A stretch of 64,000 nucleotides of DNA from Flavobacterium sp. 1 (GTDB lineage Bacteria; Bacteroidota; Bacteroidia; Flavobacteriales; Flavobacteriaceae), in contig NZ_PGER01000001.1 in assembly GCF_002797935.1 (NCBI RefSeq), forward strand, positions 4,464,001 through 4,528,000. The letters are read 5' to 3'. The notes under the pieces are model-generated. The model did not search any database and had not been told where the DNA came from. It was given only the letters and a program-made list of their open reading frames with translations. The number at the start of each line of letters is the position of its first letter. Position 1 is the stretch's first letter. Below are positions 37,359 to 45,569 of this stretch, piece after piece. Both the position numbers and the translations under genes were made by a program.

Positions 37359-38900
37359 TTACATTTTCATCAGCCAATTTTTCATCGAAACTTCATTTTC
37401 GATAATAGATTTCAATTCAGAGATAGCAACACGATCTTGTTTCATTGTGTCTCTATGACGAATCGTTACTGTTTGATCTTCCACAGTTTGGTGATCTACA
37501 GTGATACAGAAAGGAGTTCCTAAAGCATCTTGTCTTCTGTAACGACGACCTACTGCATCTTTTTCGTCATAAGATACATTGAAATCCCATTTCAAATCAT
37601 CAATGATTTTTTTGGAAATTTCAGGTAATCCGTCTCTTTTAATTAATGGCAAAACGGCAGCTTTTGTCGGAGCCAAAACTGCTGGTAATTTCAATACTGT
37701 TCTGGTTGAACCGTCTTCCAGTGTTTCTTCTTTTAACGAAGTCGCGAAAACCGCCAAGAACATTCTGTCCAGCCCTACTGAAGTTTCCACCACATAAGGA
37801 ACGTAGTTTTCATTCAGTTCAGGATCAAAATACTGTAATTTTCTGCCTGAATATTGTTCGTGAGCTTTTAAGTCAAAATCAGTACGTGAGTGAATACCTT
37901 CCAATTCTTTGAAACCAAACGGGAAGTTGAATTCAATATCGGCTGCTGCATTGGCATAGTGTGCCAATTTTTCGTGATCATGAAAACGGTAATTTTCTCT
38001 TCCTAAACCTAAGGATAAATGCCAGTTCAAACGAGTGGTTTTCCAATGTTCATACCATTGCATTTCTTCGCCTGGGCGCACAAAAAACTGCATTTCCATT
38101 TGTTCAAATTCACGCATACGGAAGATGAATTGTCTGGCTACAATTTCGTTTCTAAAGGCTTTTCCAGTTTGTGCAATCCCAAAAGGAACTTTCATTCTTC
38201 CAGATTTTTGCACGTTTAGGAAATTCACAAAAATACCTTGTGCTGTTTCTGGACGTAAGTATAAATCCATTGCCGTATCTGCAGAAGCTCCTAGTTTGGT
38301 GCCGAACATCAAGTTGAATTGACGCACTTCAGTCCAGTTTCTAGAACCTGTTTCAGGATCTGCAATTTCCAGTTCTTCGATTAATGCTTTTACATCTTCT
38401 AAGTCGCCAGCTCCTAATGAACGACCCATTCTTTCCAAAATTTCTCTTTCTTTAGCCAGATATTCTACTACTCTAGCATTAGTTGTGATGAATTCTTGTT
38501 CGTTGAAAGCGTCTCCAAAACGAGCTTTCGCTTTTTCGATTTCTTTTTTCGCTTTTAGATTTAGCTTTTCAGCATAATCTTCAATCAAAACATCGGCCCT
38601 GTATCTTCTTTTGGAATCTTTATTGTCTATCAATGGATCGTTGAAGGCATCAACGTGACCAGATGCTTTCCAGGTTGTTGGGTGCATCAATATCGCTGCG
38701 TCCAGTCCTACGATGTTATCGTTCATTTGAACCATCGATTTCCACCAATATTCGCGTATGTTCTTTTTTAATTCTACTCCGTTTTGTGCATAATCATAGA
38801 CTGCACTTAAACCATCGTATATTTCGCTTGACGGAAAAATAAATCCGTATTCTTTTGCGTGCGAAACTACATTCTTAAATAAATCTTCTTGTTTTGCCAT
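37359..38900 (-). CDS. glyS: Glycine--tRNA ligase (dimeric alpha2 type)
   Basis: A 513-residue class II synthetase. Motif 2 (FRNEIVARQFIFRMREFEQMEMQFF) and motif 3 (ETSVGLDRMFLAVF) are intact, and the tRNA-recognition domain has the anticodon-binding fold near the end (SYDEKDAVGRRYRRQDALGTPFC). This is the eukaryote-like single-chain form rather than the alpha2beta2 GlyQ/GlyS form. Monocistronic. Confidence 0.96.
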   Translation of the reverse strand: MAKQEDLFKNVVSHAKEYGFIFPSSEIYDGLSAVYDYAQNGVELKKNIREYWWKSMVQMNDNIVGLDAAILMHPTTWKASGHVDAFNDPLIDNKDSKRRYRADVLIEDYAEKLNLKAKKEIEKAKARFGDAFNEQEFITTNARVVEYLAKEREILERMGRSLGAGDLEDVKALIEELEIADPETGSRNWTEVRQFNLMFGTKLGASADTAMDLYLRPETAQGIFVNFLNVQKSGRMKVPFGIAQTGKAFRNEIVARQFIFRMREFEQMEMQFFVRPGEEMQWYEHWKTTRLNWHLSLGLGRENYRFHDHEKLAHYANAAADIEFNFPFGFKELEGIHSRTDFDLKAHEQYSGRKLQYFDPELNENYVPYVVETSVGLDRMFLAVFATSLKEETLEDGSTRTVLKLPAVLAPTKAAVLPLIKRDGLPEISKKIIDDLKWDFNVSYDEKDAVGRRYRRQDALGTPFCITVDHQTVEDQTVTIRHRDTMKQDRVAISELKSIIENEVSMKNWLMKM

Positions 38901-38996
38901 AGTGGTGCAAAAATATAAAAAGGGAAATTAAAAAAAGAAAAAAAATGAAGTTTGAATATATGGTTTTCTTATTTTTATGGATAAATCAACTTTTTT

Positions 38997-39680
38997 ATGT
39001 TTAAATCCCTGATTAATTTATTTTTCCCAAAGGTTTGCGCTGGCTGTAAATCATTTATAGGCACTAATGAACACATAGTTTGTACGGTTTGCCGTCATGA
39101 ACTGCCTTTGACGAATCATCATTTGAATCCCGAAAATGAAGCTTTCAAAAAGTTTTATGGACGGATTCCAGTGGAATACGTATCGGCTTTTTTGTATTTT
39201 CATAAAAAAGGAATGGTTCAGGAACTAATTCATAATCTGAAATACAAAGGACATGAAGAAATAGGCACTTTTTTGGGCGAATGGTATGCATCCGATTTAA
39301 ATAACAGTCCGCTTCCAAAAGATATAGATGTGATTATCCCAGTTCCATTACATAAAAAGCGTTTGAAAGAACGTGGCTACAATCAGGTTACGAATTTTGG
39401 AATGGCTTTGTCCGAAAATTTTAAAATCCCATTGAATGATTCCATTCTGATGCGGAAAGTATATTCTAAAACACAGTCAAAGAAAAGCTTTTTGGGAAGA
39501 ACGGAAGGAATTGAAACGGTTTTTGATGTTTCTTTTTCCGAAAAAGACACTAATAAACATTATCTCTTAATTGATGATGTTTTGACCACCGGAGCCACCC
39601 TCGAAGCCTGTTCGAAGGCATTGCTAAAAATTCCCGGAGTAAAAATCAGTATTCTTTGTATGGCGATGGCGCATTCTTGA
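38997..39680 (+). CDS. comF: ComF family phosphoribosyltransferase-like protein
   Basis: The 227-residue protein has an N-terminal zinc finger with four Cys (CAGC near residue 14 and CTVC near 31). A PRTase domain follows with PVPLHKKRLKERGYNQ and the PRPP loop LLIDDVLTTGATLEAC. ComF proteins are linked to uptake or use of transforming DNA; some members have no known competence role. It is divergent from glyS. Confidence 0.88.
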   Translation: MFKSLINLFFPKVCAGCKSFIGTNEHIVCTVCRHELPLTNHHLNPENEAFKKFYGRIPVEYVSAFLYFHKKGMVQELIHNLKYKGHEEIGTFLGEWYASDLNNSPLPKDIDVIIPVPLHKKRLKERGYNQVTNFGMALSENFKIPLNDSILMRKVYSKTQSKKSFLGRTEGIETVFDVSFSEKDTNKHYLLIDDVLTTGATLEACSKALLKIPGVKISILCMAMAHS

Positions 39681-39724
39681 TTTTAATTTATATATTCGTA
39701 GGTAATGATCTTTAAATTTTAAAA

Positions 39725-40585
39725 ATGAAGATACTAATTATCTCCCTTACTATTTTAATTATAAATTTTAATTGTTATGGGCAAACAAAAAAAATAGTTG
39801 GAGAAGTCCGAAATTCTAAATCTAACTTAGCATATGTAAACATTGGGATTGCAAACAAAACAGTCGGTACGGTATCAAATGCCGAAGGATTTTTTAATCT
39901 TGTTTTGAATGATGCAGTCAAACCAAATGATACTGTTACTTTTTTTTATGTTGGTTTTAAACCCGAAAAATATTTGGTTTCGGAACTAAATAAAGAAAAT
40001 AATATCATTTTACTTTCACCAGAACAGATGGAGTTGAATGAAGTTGTGGTTAGTTCAAATAAAATTAAATTAAAACCGGAAAAAATAGGAAGGGAAACCA
40101 AAGGGTTAAGTTTACCGAATTCGAATTCTGGGGGAAATGTTGACGACAGATTGAGTAAAGAAAATGGTATGAAGCTAAAAATAAACAGTAATTGCCATAT
40201 AAAAGACTTAAATTTTGATATTACTACGAATGATTTTGCTTCTCTTAAATTTAGAATTAATTTTTACAAAATAGTGAATGACTTGCCGACAGATTTAATT
40301 GTTCAAAAAGATATTATTTTCGAGATCAAAGACAGCTATTTGGGACGATTTAAGGTTGATTTAGAACCTTATAAAATCTATTTTAAAAAAGATATAGGTG
40401 AAGTGGCTGTTTCAATACAATGGCTTGAAAGTATAAAGAAAGATGAAAAAAGTAAATTTTTTTCTATTTCAACAGTAGCAGCTTCGCCAATAAACACAGC
40501 ATACTTTAGAGCAAAAGCGATGGACACTTGGAAGAAGAGCCGTCAAAGTCTTAGTTTTTATTTGGAAACTGAATTTCTGGATTAA
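39725..40585 (+). CDS. CarboxypepD_reg-like domain protein
   Basis: The 286-residue protein has a signal peptide (MKILIISLTILIINFNCYGQ) and an N-terminal carboxypeptidase regulatory-like domain (GEVRNSKSNLAYVNIGIANK, TVSNAEGFFNL, VTFFYVGFKPEKY). That domain is followed by the ELNEVVVSS motif shared with TonB-receptor plug entries. The C-terminal half (about 130-286) is beta-rich and unassigned. Without a barrel it is probably a periplasmic or surface protein. Function unknown. Confidence 0.75.
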   Translation: MKILIISLTILIINFNCYGQTKKIVGEVRNSKSNLAYVNIGIANKTVGTVSNAEGFFNLVLNDAVKPNDTVTFFYVGFKPEKYLVSELNKENNIILLSPEQMELNEVVVSSNKIKLKPEKIGRETKGLSLPNSNSGGNVDDRLSKENGMKLKINSNCHIKDLNFDITTNDFASLKFRINFYKIVNDLPTDLIVQKDIIFEIKDSYLGRFKVDLEPYKIYFKKDIGEVAVSIQWLESIKKDEKSKFFSISTVAASPINTAYFRAKAMDTWKKSRQSLSFYLETEFLD

Positions 40586-40604
40586 ACTAAAAGATCTTGT
40601 TTAT

Positions 40605-40721
40605 GTACGTGAAGGATGGAAGCAAGTTACCGAAGTAACGCGGACAGCCTGACAGCATAAAGAAAAGGAACCGATTCACCAGTACTGTGATTTGGTCCTT
40701 TTGCTTTATGGTGGCACGCCC
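40605..40721 (-). repeat. Intergenic repeat, family B copy 2 (reversed)
   Basis: On the minus strand it begins GGGCGTGCCACC, carries GTCAGGCTGTCCGCGTTACT and ends TTGCTTCCATCCTTCACGTA. Inside is a stem CATAAAG-AAAAGGAACC / GGTCC-TTTTGCTTTATG. The outer blocks match the element at 18540-18662 although the stem differs. Confidence 0.65.
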
Positions 40722-40762
40722 AAACTAACTTTGGCGACCTAATCTATTAATGAAAACTGTAA

Positions 40763-43024
40763 TTATTTTTGAACATAGGTTTTAAAATACCCGCATTCGT
40801 TGATAATTTCGTTATAGTACTTAGTTTTTGAATAATTGGTTTTAAGGCTTTTGAAACCCTGCCAAGCGATAAAATTGGTCTGATCATCCTGAATGTCCCA
40901 AGTCGATAAATTAAGCGAATAATATTTTTTGTTATAATATTCGTTGCGTTCACATTTGGCAATCATATATTGTGTTTTGGCTTTTTGCTCGTTGTTTTTA
41001 GCAGATGCAGATGCTTTTTGATAATAGGCTTTCGCCAAAGAACAATTGATAATCATGTCTCTAATTGGATCTCTGAAATAATCGGGGCTTGAACCATATC
41101 CGGCAATATTTCCTTCATGAAAAAGACGGGCGTTACCAAAATGCGTGATGTTGTAAAAAGCATTTCCGAGTAAAATACTGTTGTTGTAAACATCGGTTTG
41201 TTTGGCAACATTCTCCTGTAATTTTTGAATAATCGTAAGGAAATCAAGCATGGTATATTTCTTTTTTTGTGGCGCCTGATGATCACAATCGTGACAGTCT
41301 TTGATGTTTCCGAGGAATGGATTGCCATAAAAAACAGTGTTTTGTAACTTATCCGATTGTTTCATGAAAGCAATGGCCTCGGGAATTTTGTTCTGGAAAG
41401 TGGCTTTAACCGCTTGAAAATAGTTAATATCTGCCAATTGTATGGAATAGATGGAAGCTCCAATTTTTTCAATTTCGGTTTTGTTGGTTTTGGACAAAAA
41501 GGCCTTCATTTCCAGCAGTTGTTTTTCATTGTCATAATAACCAGATTCATGGTTGAAAATCTCGGTCATTACCGTATTTTTTTGCGAACGGTATAGTGAT
41601 GCCAAATAATTTTGGCTCCAAGCTGTAGCATTTTCATATCGGAAATCATCAATCGGTTTTTTAGGCAGTTCCAAATATAACCAAGACAAATCGGCAAGGA
41701 TTGTTTTCTCATTTTCAGGATTCAGCTGGTCAATTTTGCTGAGGTTGTTGACCAATCGCAATACCCGAACCTGACTGACAGCCAAAGGAGTTTTTGGCAT
41801 TTTGTTTTCGGCTTCATTAAAGTTTTTGTCCGCTTGCTTGAAATTTCCGTTTAAGGTTTCCAGATAGCCTGCAGCTACATTCCATAAATACGGTTGCACA
41901 GTTTTGTTGGATTCTGCAATTTTGGCAACCAAGTTAATAGCCGTTTTACGGATGCTGTCTTTGGCTCTTTTTTTGTTTTCAAGAACGGTTTTGTCTTTAA
42001 AAGAACGGTCTATTTTGTTTTCTTGATTATTGATTAATCGGGTCAGTAAATAATCAATATGAGGGCTTTTTGGCTGCAGTTTATAGATTTCGGCAATAGC
42101 TTTTTCTTCGTCATTATAATAGCCATGTATCGCCCAAAGAGCCGCTTTCTCTTCATCGGTTTTAGCCATTCCTAAGGATTGTTTCCAATCTTTTTCTTCC
42201 TGTGGATGAAAGCAATAAGCCGAAACTACACGCATTGTTGGGCATTTGTCAAAAACCTTACTATAAAGGAAATTGGATTTGGCATAGTTTTTTTGTCTGT
42301 ATTCAATCCCGGCCAAATATGCCAATGCTCTGTAATACAAAGTGTTTTTGGGTGCTGCTTTTTCGGTTTGGTTAAAGAAAGTGATCCCATTTGCTGGTTT
42401 GTCACTATAAAAATTAGCTTTTACAGTCAAAAACCAATATCTGTTTTTTAGGAAAGGATCTTTGGTTTCATTATATTTTTGTTCTAATGATTTGATCCAT
42501 TTGAGATCGGATATAACTTGTTTTTTTACAGTTTCATCATAACCCCATGAATCGAAGCGTTGGGTAGAATAAGTCTCAACTATTTGAGCATCATTCAAAA
42601 AGAACAGAAAGTCTTTGGTTTTAGAATCATCTAATTTTATTTTTTTATTCCATTTTTCAGATGTTTTATTGGCTTTTCCTTTTTTGTAGTACATAAATAA
42701 ATCGGCAACATCAGCACTGCTGGAATCTGTCAAGAAAAAATTCAAATCTTTTTCGTTAATTCTGTTTTCTAAATAAGCTGACCAATCTTTGATATTTTCG
42801 CTGTTGAATCTCGTAAGATGTTCTGTATCGAAACCAATTCCGTAAAAAACATCAGAAGATAAAAACAGTGGCGAATAGGATTTATCGACAAAAGTTTCGG
42901 GAGTGAAATTAGAATCAAACGACCAGCCCCAATCACCATCTGAACAGGCATAAATAGTTCCGTAAACTAAAAGGGTCAGTGCACTAAAAACAATCAGTAA
43001 CTTCTTTAAAAATGTTTTTTTCAT
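40763..43024 (-). CDS. Large TPR-like protein of unknown function
   Basis: The 753-residue protein starts with a signal sequence ending near ACSDGDWGW (LLIVFSALTLLVYGTIYAC, a possible lipobox). Many helical repeats follow with TPR-like spacing (ALAYLAGIEYRQKNYAKSNF, AAGYLETLNGNFKQADKNFNEAE, CSLAKAYYQKASASAKN). A His/Cys cluster (CHDCDHQ) lies near residue 580. I recognise no named family. Its first 41 bases overlap the end of the upstream lipoprotein gene, which implies translational coupling. Confidence 0.65.
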   Translation of the reverse strand: MKKTFLKKLLIVFSALTLLVYGTIYACSDGDWGWSFDSNFTPETFVDKSYSPLFLSSDVFYGIGFDTEHLTRFNSENIKDWSAYLENRINEKDLNFFLTDSSSADVADLFMYYKKGKANKTSEKWNKKIKLDDSKTKDFLFFLNDAQIVETYSTQRFDSWGYDETVKKQVISDLKWIKSLEQKYNETKDPFLKNRYWFLTVKANFYSDKPANGITFFNQTEKAAPKNTLYYRALAYLAGIEYRQKNYAKSNFLYSKVFDKCPTMRVVSAYCFHPQEEKDWKQSLGMAKTDEEKAALWAIHGYYNDEEKAIAEIYKLQPKSPHIDYLLTRLINNQENKIDRSFKDKTVLENKKRAKDSIRKTAINLVAKIAESNKTVQPYLWNVAAGYLETLNGNFKQADKNFNEAENKMPKTPLAVSQVRVLRLVNNLSKIDQLNPENEKTILADLSWLYLELPKKPIDDFRYENATAWSQNYLASLYRSQKNTVMTEIFNHESGYYDNEKQLLEMKAFLSKTNKTEIEKIGASIYSIQLADINYFQAVKATFQNKIPEAIAFMKQSDKLQNTVFYGNPFLGNIKDCHDCDHQAPQKKKYTMLDFLTIIQKLQENVAKQTDVYNNSILLGNAFYNITHFGNARLFHEGNIAGYGSSPDYFRDPIRDMIINCSLAKAYYQKASASAKNNEQKAKTQYMIAKCERNEYYNKKYYSLNLSTWDIQDDQTNFIAWQGFKSLKTNYSKTKYYNEIINECGYFKTYVQK

Positions 43025-43988
43025 AATTTTTTAAATTGAATTCGTCTAAATCGTAAAAGATTATTTCCTTTGGATTTTGAGTTGTATTTTCCTCGATATC
43101 ATCTGCCATTTCGAGCAAATCATTTCGTGATATAGTTTCTATTTTTAATTGGTCATTTTGTTTATAAAAAACACCTGCTGTAAAGTTGGAATTTTTAACG
43201 GTAAACCAATTCTTTTTTGTAGGAACAAAACTATTGTTATTTTTTAAATTATTAATGTCAATTTTGTTCCGAAGGCCAATTATTTTACCATCTCTTATAT
43301 GAATTCCCCACGAATAAAGGGGCAACGCAATGTTTATGGGCAACGGATAATTTTGAAGACTCGATAAATAACGGTTTGCAATGTTGCGGTCGTATATCGA
43401 ATTTAGAGAATCGGGAGCTATTTTGCCCATATTGTAATACATCAGCACACCACGATCGACATTTGGAATTTTTGTTTTTTTGAAATATTTTACCTGATGC
43501 AAGCGTATGGTTGCAGAGAGTTTTTTATTGGAAACCTTTCTAAAAACTTCAATAAACCGCAAGTAATTGCCTTTGCTCTCCAGCGTCCAATCGCAATCGA
43601 TTTGGATTTCGTGGACGGCTATATTGTTTTTGGAGTTGATTTGCTGAATGAAACTATTTGCTTTTTCTGCCAAATCCATCACATCTAATTTTTTGTCCAG
43701 CATCACTTTATTTTTGATGTAAATCACTGGAACGATTTCGAAATTACTGGCAGTATCTTCAAAACGGATTGGAGTTCTTGGATATGGTTTTTCAGTTTGC
43801 GGGCTAAGATCAATATCAAAATACCGAATGTAAAGTCTCTTGACTTCGTTTTCAGTCAAGGTGGTTTTTTCTTTTGGCGAAAGCCTGAAAATAGTTTTCC
43901 AATAATAAAAAGAAATTACAGGCTGTTCCTGCTGCTGGCAGGAAATACAGAAACAGAGGATAACACCAAAAAGAATTATTTTTTTCAA
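42984..43988 (-). CDS. Lipoprotein resembling the DUF3142 TIM-barrel group
   Basis: The 334-residue lipoprotein has signal MKKIILFGVILCFCISC with lipobox Cys at residue 17. Blocks such as VPVIYIKNKV, EIQIDCDWTLESKG, LSATIRLHQVKYF, GVLMYYNMGK and INIALPLYSWGIH follow the strand-helix spacing of glycoside-hydrolase-like TIM barrels. DUF3142 proteins share the QIDxDW-like motif; this assignment is from memory. It overlaps the 753-residue gene downstream by 41 bases and probably functions with it. Confidence 0.6.
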   Translation of the reverse strand: MKKIILFGVILCFCISCQQQEQPVISFYYWKTIFRLSPKEKTTLTENEVKRLYIRYFDIDLSPQTEKPYPRTPIRFEDTASNFEIVPVIYIKNKVMLDKKLDVMDLAEKANSFIQQINSKNNIAVHEIQIDCDWTLESKGNYLRFIEVFRKVSNKKLSATIRLHQVKYFKKTKIPNVDRGVLMYYNMGKIAPDSLNSIYDRNIANRYLSSLQNYPLPINIALPLYSWGIHIRDGKIIGLRNKIDINNLKNNNSFVPTKKNWFTVKNSNFTAGVFYKQNDQLKIETISRNDLLEMADDIEENTTQNPKEIIFYDLDEFNLKNYEKNIFKEVTDCF

Positions 43989-44010
43989 AGAAAAGCTATT
44001 TTTTAATGAG

Positions 44011-44181
44011 TTATTCTTTTCTGTTTTTGGCTCGATGGTAAGTCCAATAGGCTAATAAAACCAATATAATGAATGGTAAGTAAGAGCCGATAAGAACACC
44101 TATTTGATAGCCGTCATTAGGGGCATTTTTAATTTTTTCTTCAATGTTTACCTTTTGAAGCAATAAGATTAAAGTTGTCAT
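44011..44181 (-). CDS. Small single-span membrane protein
   Basis: A 56-residue ORF. It starts MTTLILLLQKVNIEEKIKNA, then has one strong membrane segment (IGVLIGSYLPFIILVLLAYW) and a basic end (TYHRAKNRKE), so the C-terminus is probably cytoplasmic. It begins 2 bases after the stop of the enoyl-CoA hydratase-like gene and ends 22 bases before the lipoprotein gene, so it is part of the operon. Function unknown. Confidence 0.65.
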   Translation of the reverse strand: MTTLILLLQKVNIEEKIKNAPNDGYQIGVLIGSYLPFIILVLLAYWTYHRAKNRKE

Positions 44182-44183
44182 TA

Positions 44184-44942
44184 TTATTTAATTAAAGCAT
44201 TTTTTGTAAAATCAGAAAGGACTAATTTACCTGAAATTGCAGCTCTTTCTTTTAGTAATTTGTTCCAATGTGCTGTTCCTTCCCAAAACACTTTTTTCAT
44301 TTCGGTAAGTGCTTCTGGATTGTAATTGGCTAGTTTTTTGGAGAAAGAAGCTATTTCAATGTCAAGATCTTCTGATGTTTCCAGAATTTTAGCATATAAT
44401 CCTTTTTGGAAAGCCCATGCAGCTGTTTTCCATTCGTGTGCTGCCAAAGTCATTTCGGACATTGCCATTTTGCCTATTTTTCTGCTCACGGCGGGTTCTA
44501 TCACAAAAGGACCAATTCCAATCGCTAATTCGGATAATTTAATACTGCTGTCTTGAGCTGCCATTGCATAGTCACAAGCGGCAATGATACCAACACCTCC
44601 GCCCACAGCTTTGCCCTGAATACGCCCGATGATTATTTTTTTGCAGGAACGCATTGCATTAATCAAATTAGCAAATCCGGTAAAAAAACGAGTTCCTTCA
44701 TCAAATGTACTCACAGCCAGTAATTCATCAAAGGAAGCACCAGCACAAAACGCTCCTGTTCCTTCACTTTTTAAAACAATTACTGAAACCTCTTCGTTGT
44801 CACTCAAATAAGTAAGCTCGTTTGTTAATCGATCCAGTAATACTCTTGGAAAAGAATTACTGGCAGGATGTCCAAACTGCACTGTAGCTATTTTGTTTTC
44901 GATGACTGTTAAGAGTGTTCCGTTTTTATCAGATGTCAGCAT
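44184..44942 (-). CDS. Enoyl-CoA hydratase/isomerase family protein
   Basis: The 252-residue crotonase-fold enzyme has FCAGASFDELL and the oxyanion-hole region IIGRIQGKAVGGGVGIIAACDYAMA. The position of the usual second catalytic Glu (LSELAIGIGPFVIEPAVSR) carries Ile-Gly-Pro before a Glu. It acts on an acyl-CoA that cannot be named from sequence. It is the first gene of a four-gene minus-strand operon with two envelope proteins of unknown role. Confidence 0.83.
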   Translation of the reverse strand: MLTSDKNGTLLTVIENKIATVQFGHPASNSFPRVLLDRLTNELTYLSDNEEVSVIVLKSEGTGAFCAGASFDELLAVSTFDEGTRFFTGFANLINAMRSCKKIIIGRIQGKAVGGGVGIIAACDYAMAAQDSSIKLSELAIGIGPFVIEPAVSRKIGKMAMSEMTLAAHEWKTAAWAFQKGLYAKILETSEDLDIEIASFSKKLANYNPEALTEMKKVFWEGTAHWNKLLKERAAISGKLVLSDFTKNALIK

Positions 44943-45026
44943 AAGACGTATTTTGATGTAAAGTTAAAAAAGTAACCGAAGCAAAATGGTATTATTTTTG
45001 GATTTGAAGAATAGTCTTTTTGAAAT

Positions 45027-45058
45027 TTGCATATTCCTATAATTATATCTTATATTTG
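45027..45058 (+). promoter_or_regulatory. Promoter of tRNA-Ala
   Basis: TTG at 45027-45029, 21-base spacer and TATATTTG at 45051-45058, 12 bases before the mature tRNA. Confidence 0.7.
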
Positions 45059-45070
45059 CGCCATCAAGCT

Positions 45071-45144
45071 GGGGGATTAGCTCATTTGGCTAGAGCGCTT
45101 GCCTGGCAGGCAAGAGGTGGTCGGTTCGAATCCGATATTCTCCA
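45071..45144 (+). tRNA. tRNA-Ala (anticodon GGC)
   Basis: A full cloverleaf: acceptor GGGGGAT / ATTCTCC, D-arm GCTC...GAGC, anticodon stem CTTGC / GCAAG with loop CTGGCAG (anticodon GGC), T-arm GTCGG-TTCGAAT-CCGAT and discriminator A. CCA is not encoded (ACAC follows), so it is added after transcription. Confidence 0.93.
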
Positions 45145-45148
45145 CACA

Positions 45149-45178
45149 TTAAACCCGAACAATGTTTGGGTTTTTTTA
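45149..45178 (+). terminator. Terminator of tRNA-Ala
   Basis: Stem AAACCCGAAC / GTTTGGGTTT with T-run directly after the tRNA. Confidence 0.8.
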
Positions 45179-45246
45179 TGCCTTTTCGTTAAAAATAGGT
45201 TTTAAAAAATATGAATGTCCGCAAAGAGTACCATGTATGTTTTTTT

Positions 45247-45322
45247 GCCACTGATTACACAGATTCTCACAGATTTCATTACACTTTTTGAAAAATCTGT
45301 GTAAATCTTTTTAATCTGTGGC
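45247..45322. repeat. Intergenic repeat, family C copy 1 (AATCTGTG type)
   Basis: Outer ends GCCAC and GTGGC enclose ACAGATT/AATCTGT words repeated in both orientations (ACAGATT, CACAGATT, AAATCTGTG, AATCTGTG), so the element folds on itself. It lies in the 400-base gap before the prolyl oligopeptidase gene. A related element is at 47948-48057. Confidence 0.6.
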
Positions 45323-45569
45323 TAATTCTATCTGCTTGGTATTAGTTACGGATAGTCATATTAAAAAATATTGAATCATTAAGAGATTAAGGTTCATTAA
45401 GACTTAACTTATTTCTTTGATGGCTTTAAAAAAACAATACCTGTAATATCTTCAGTAAAACAGTTCTATTCTCCATAAATTTTAGTTTTTTTAAAGTTAA
45501 AACTGATTTTTAACTTTAATTTCTCAAAAAACTTTCCTTATTTTGTTAGGTACTTAATCTAACTTCAAA

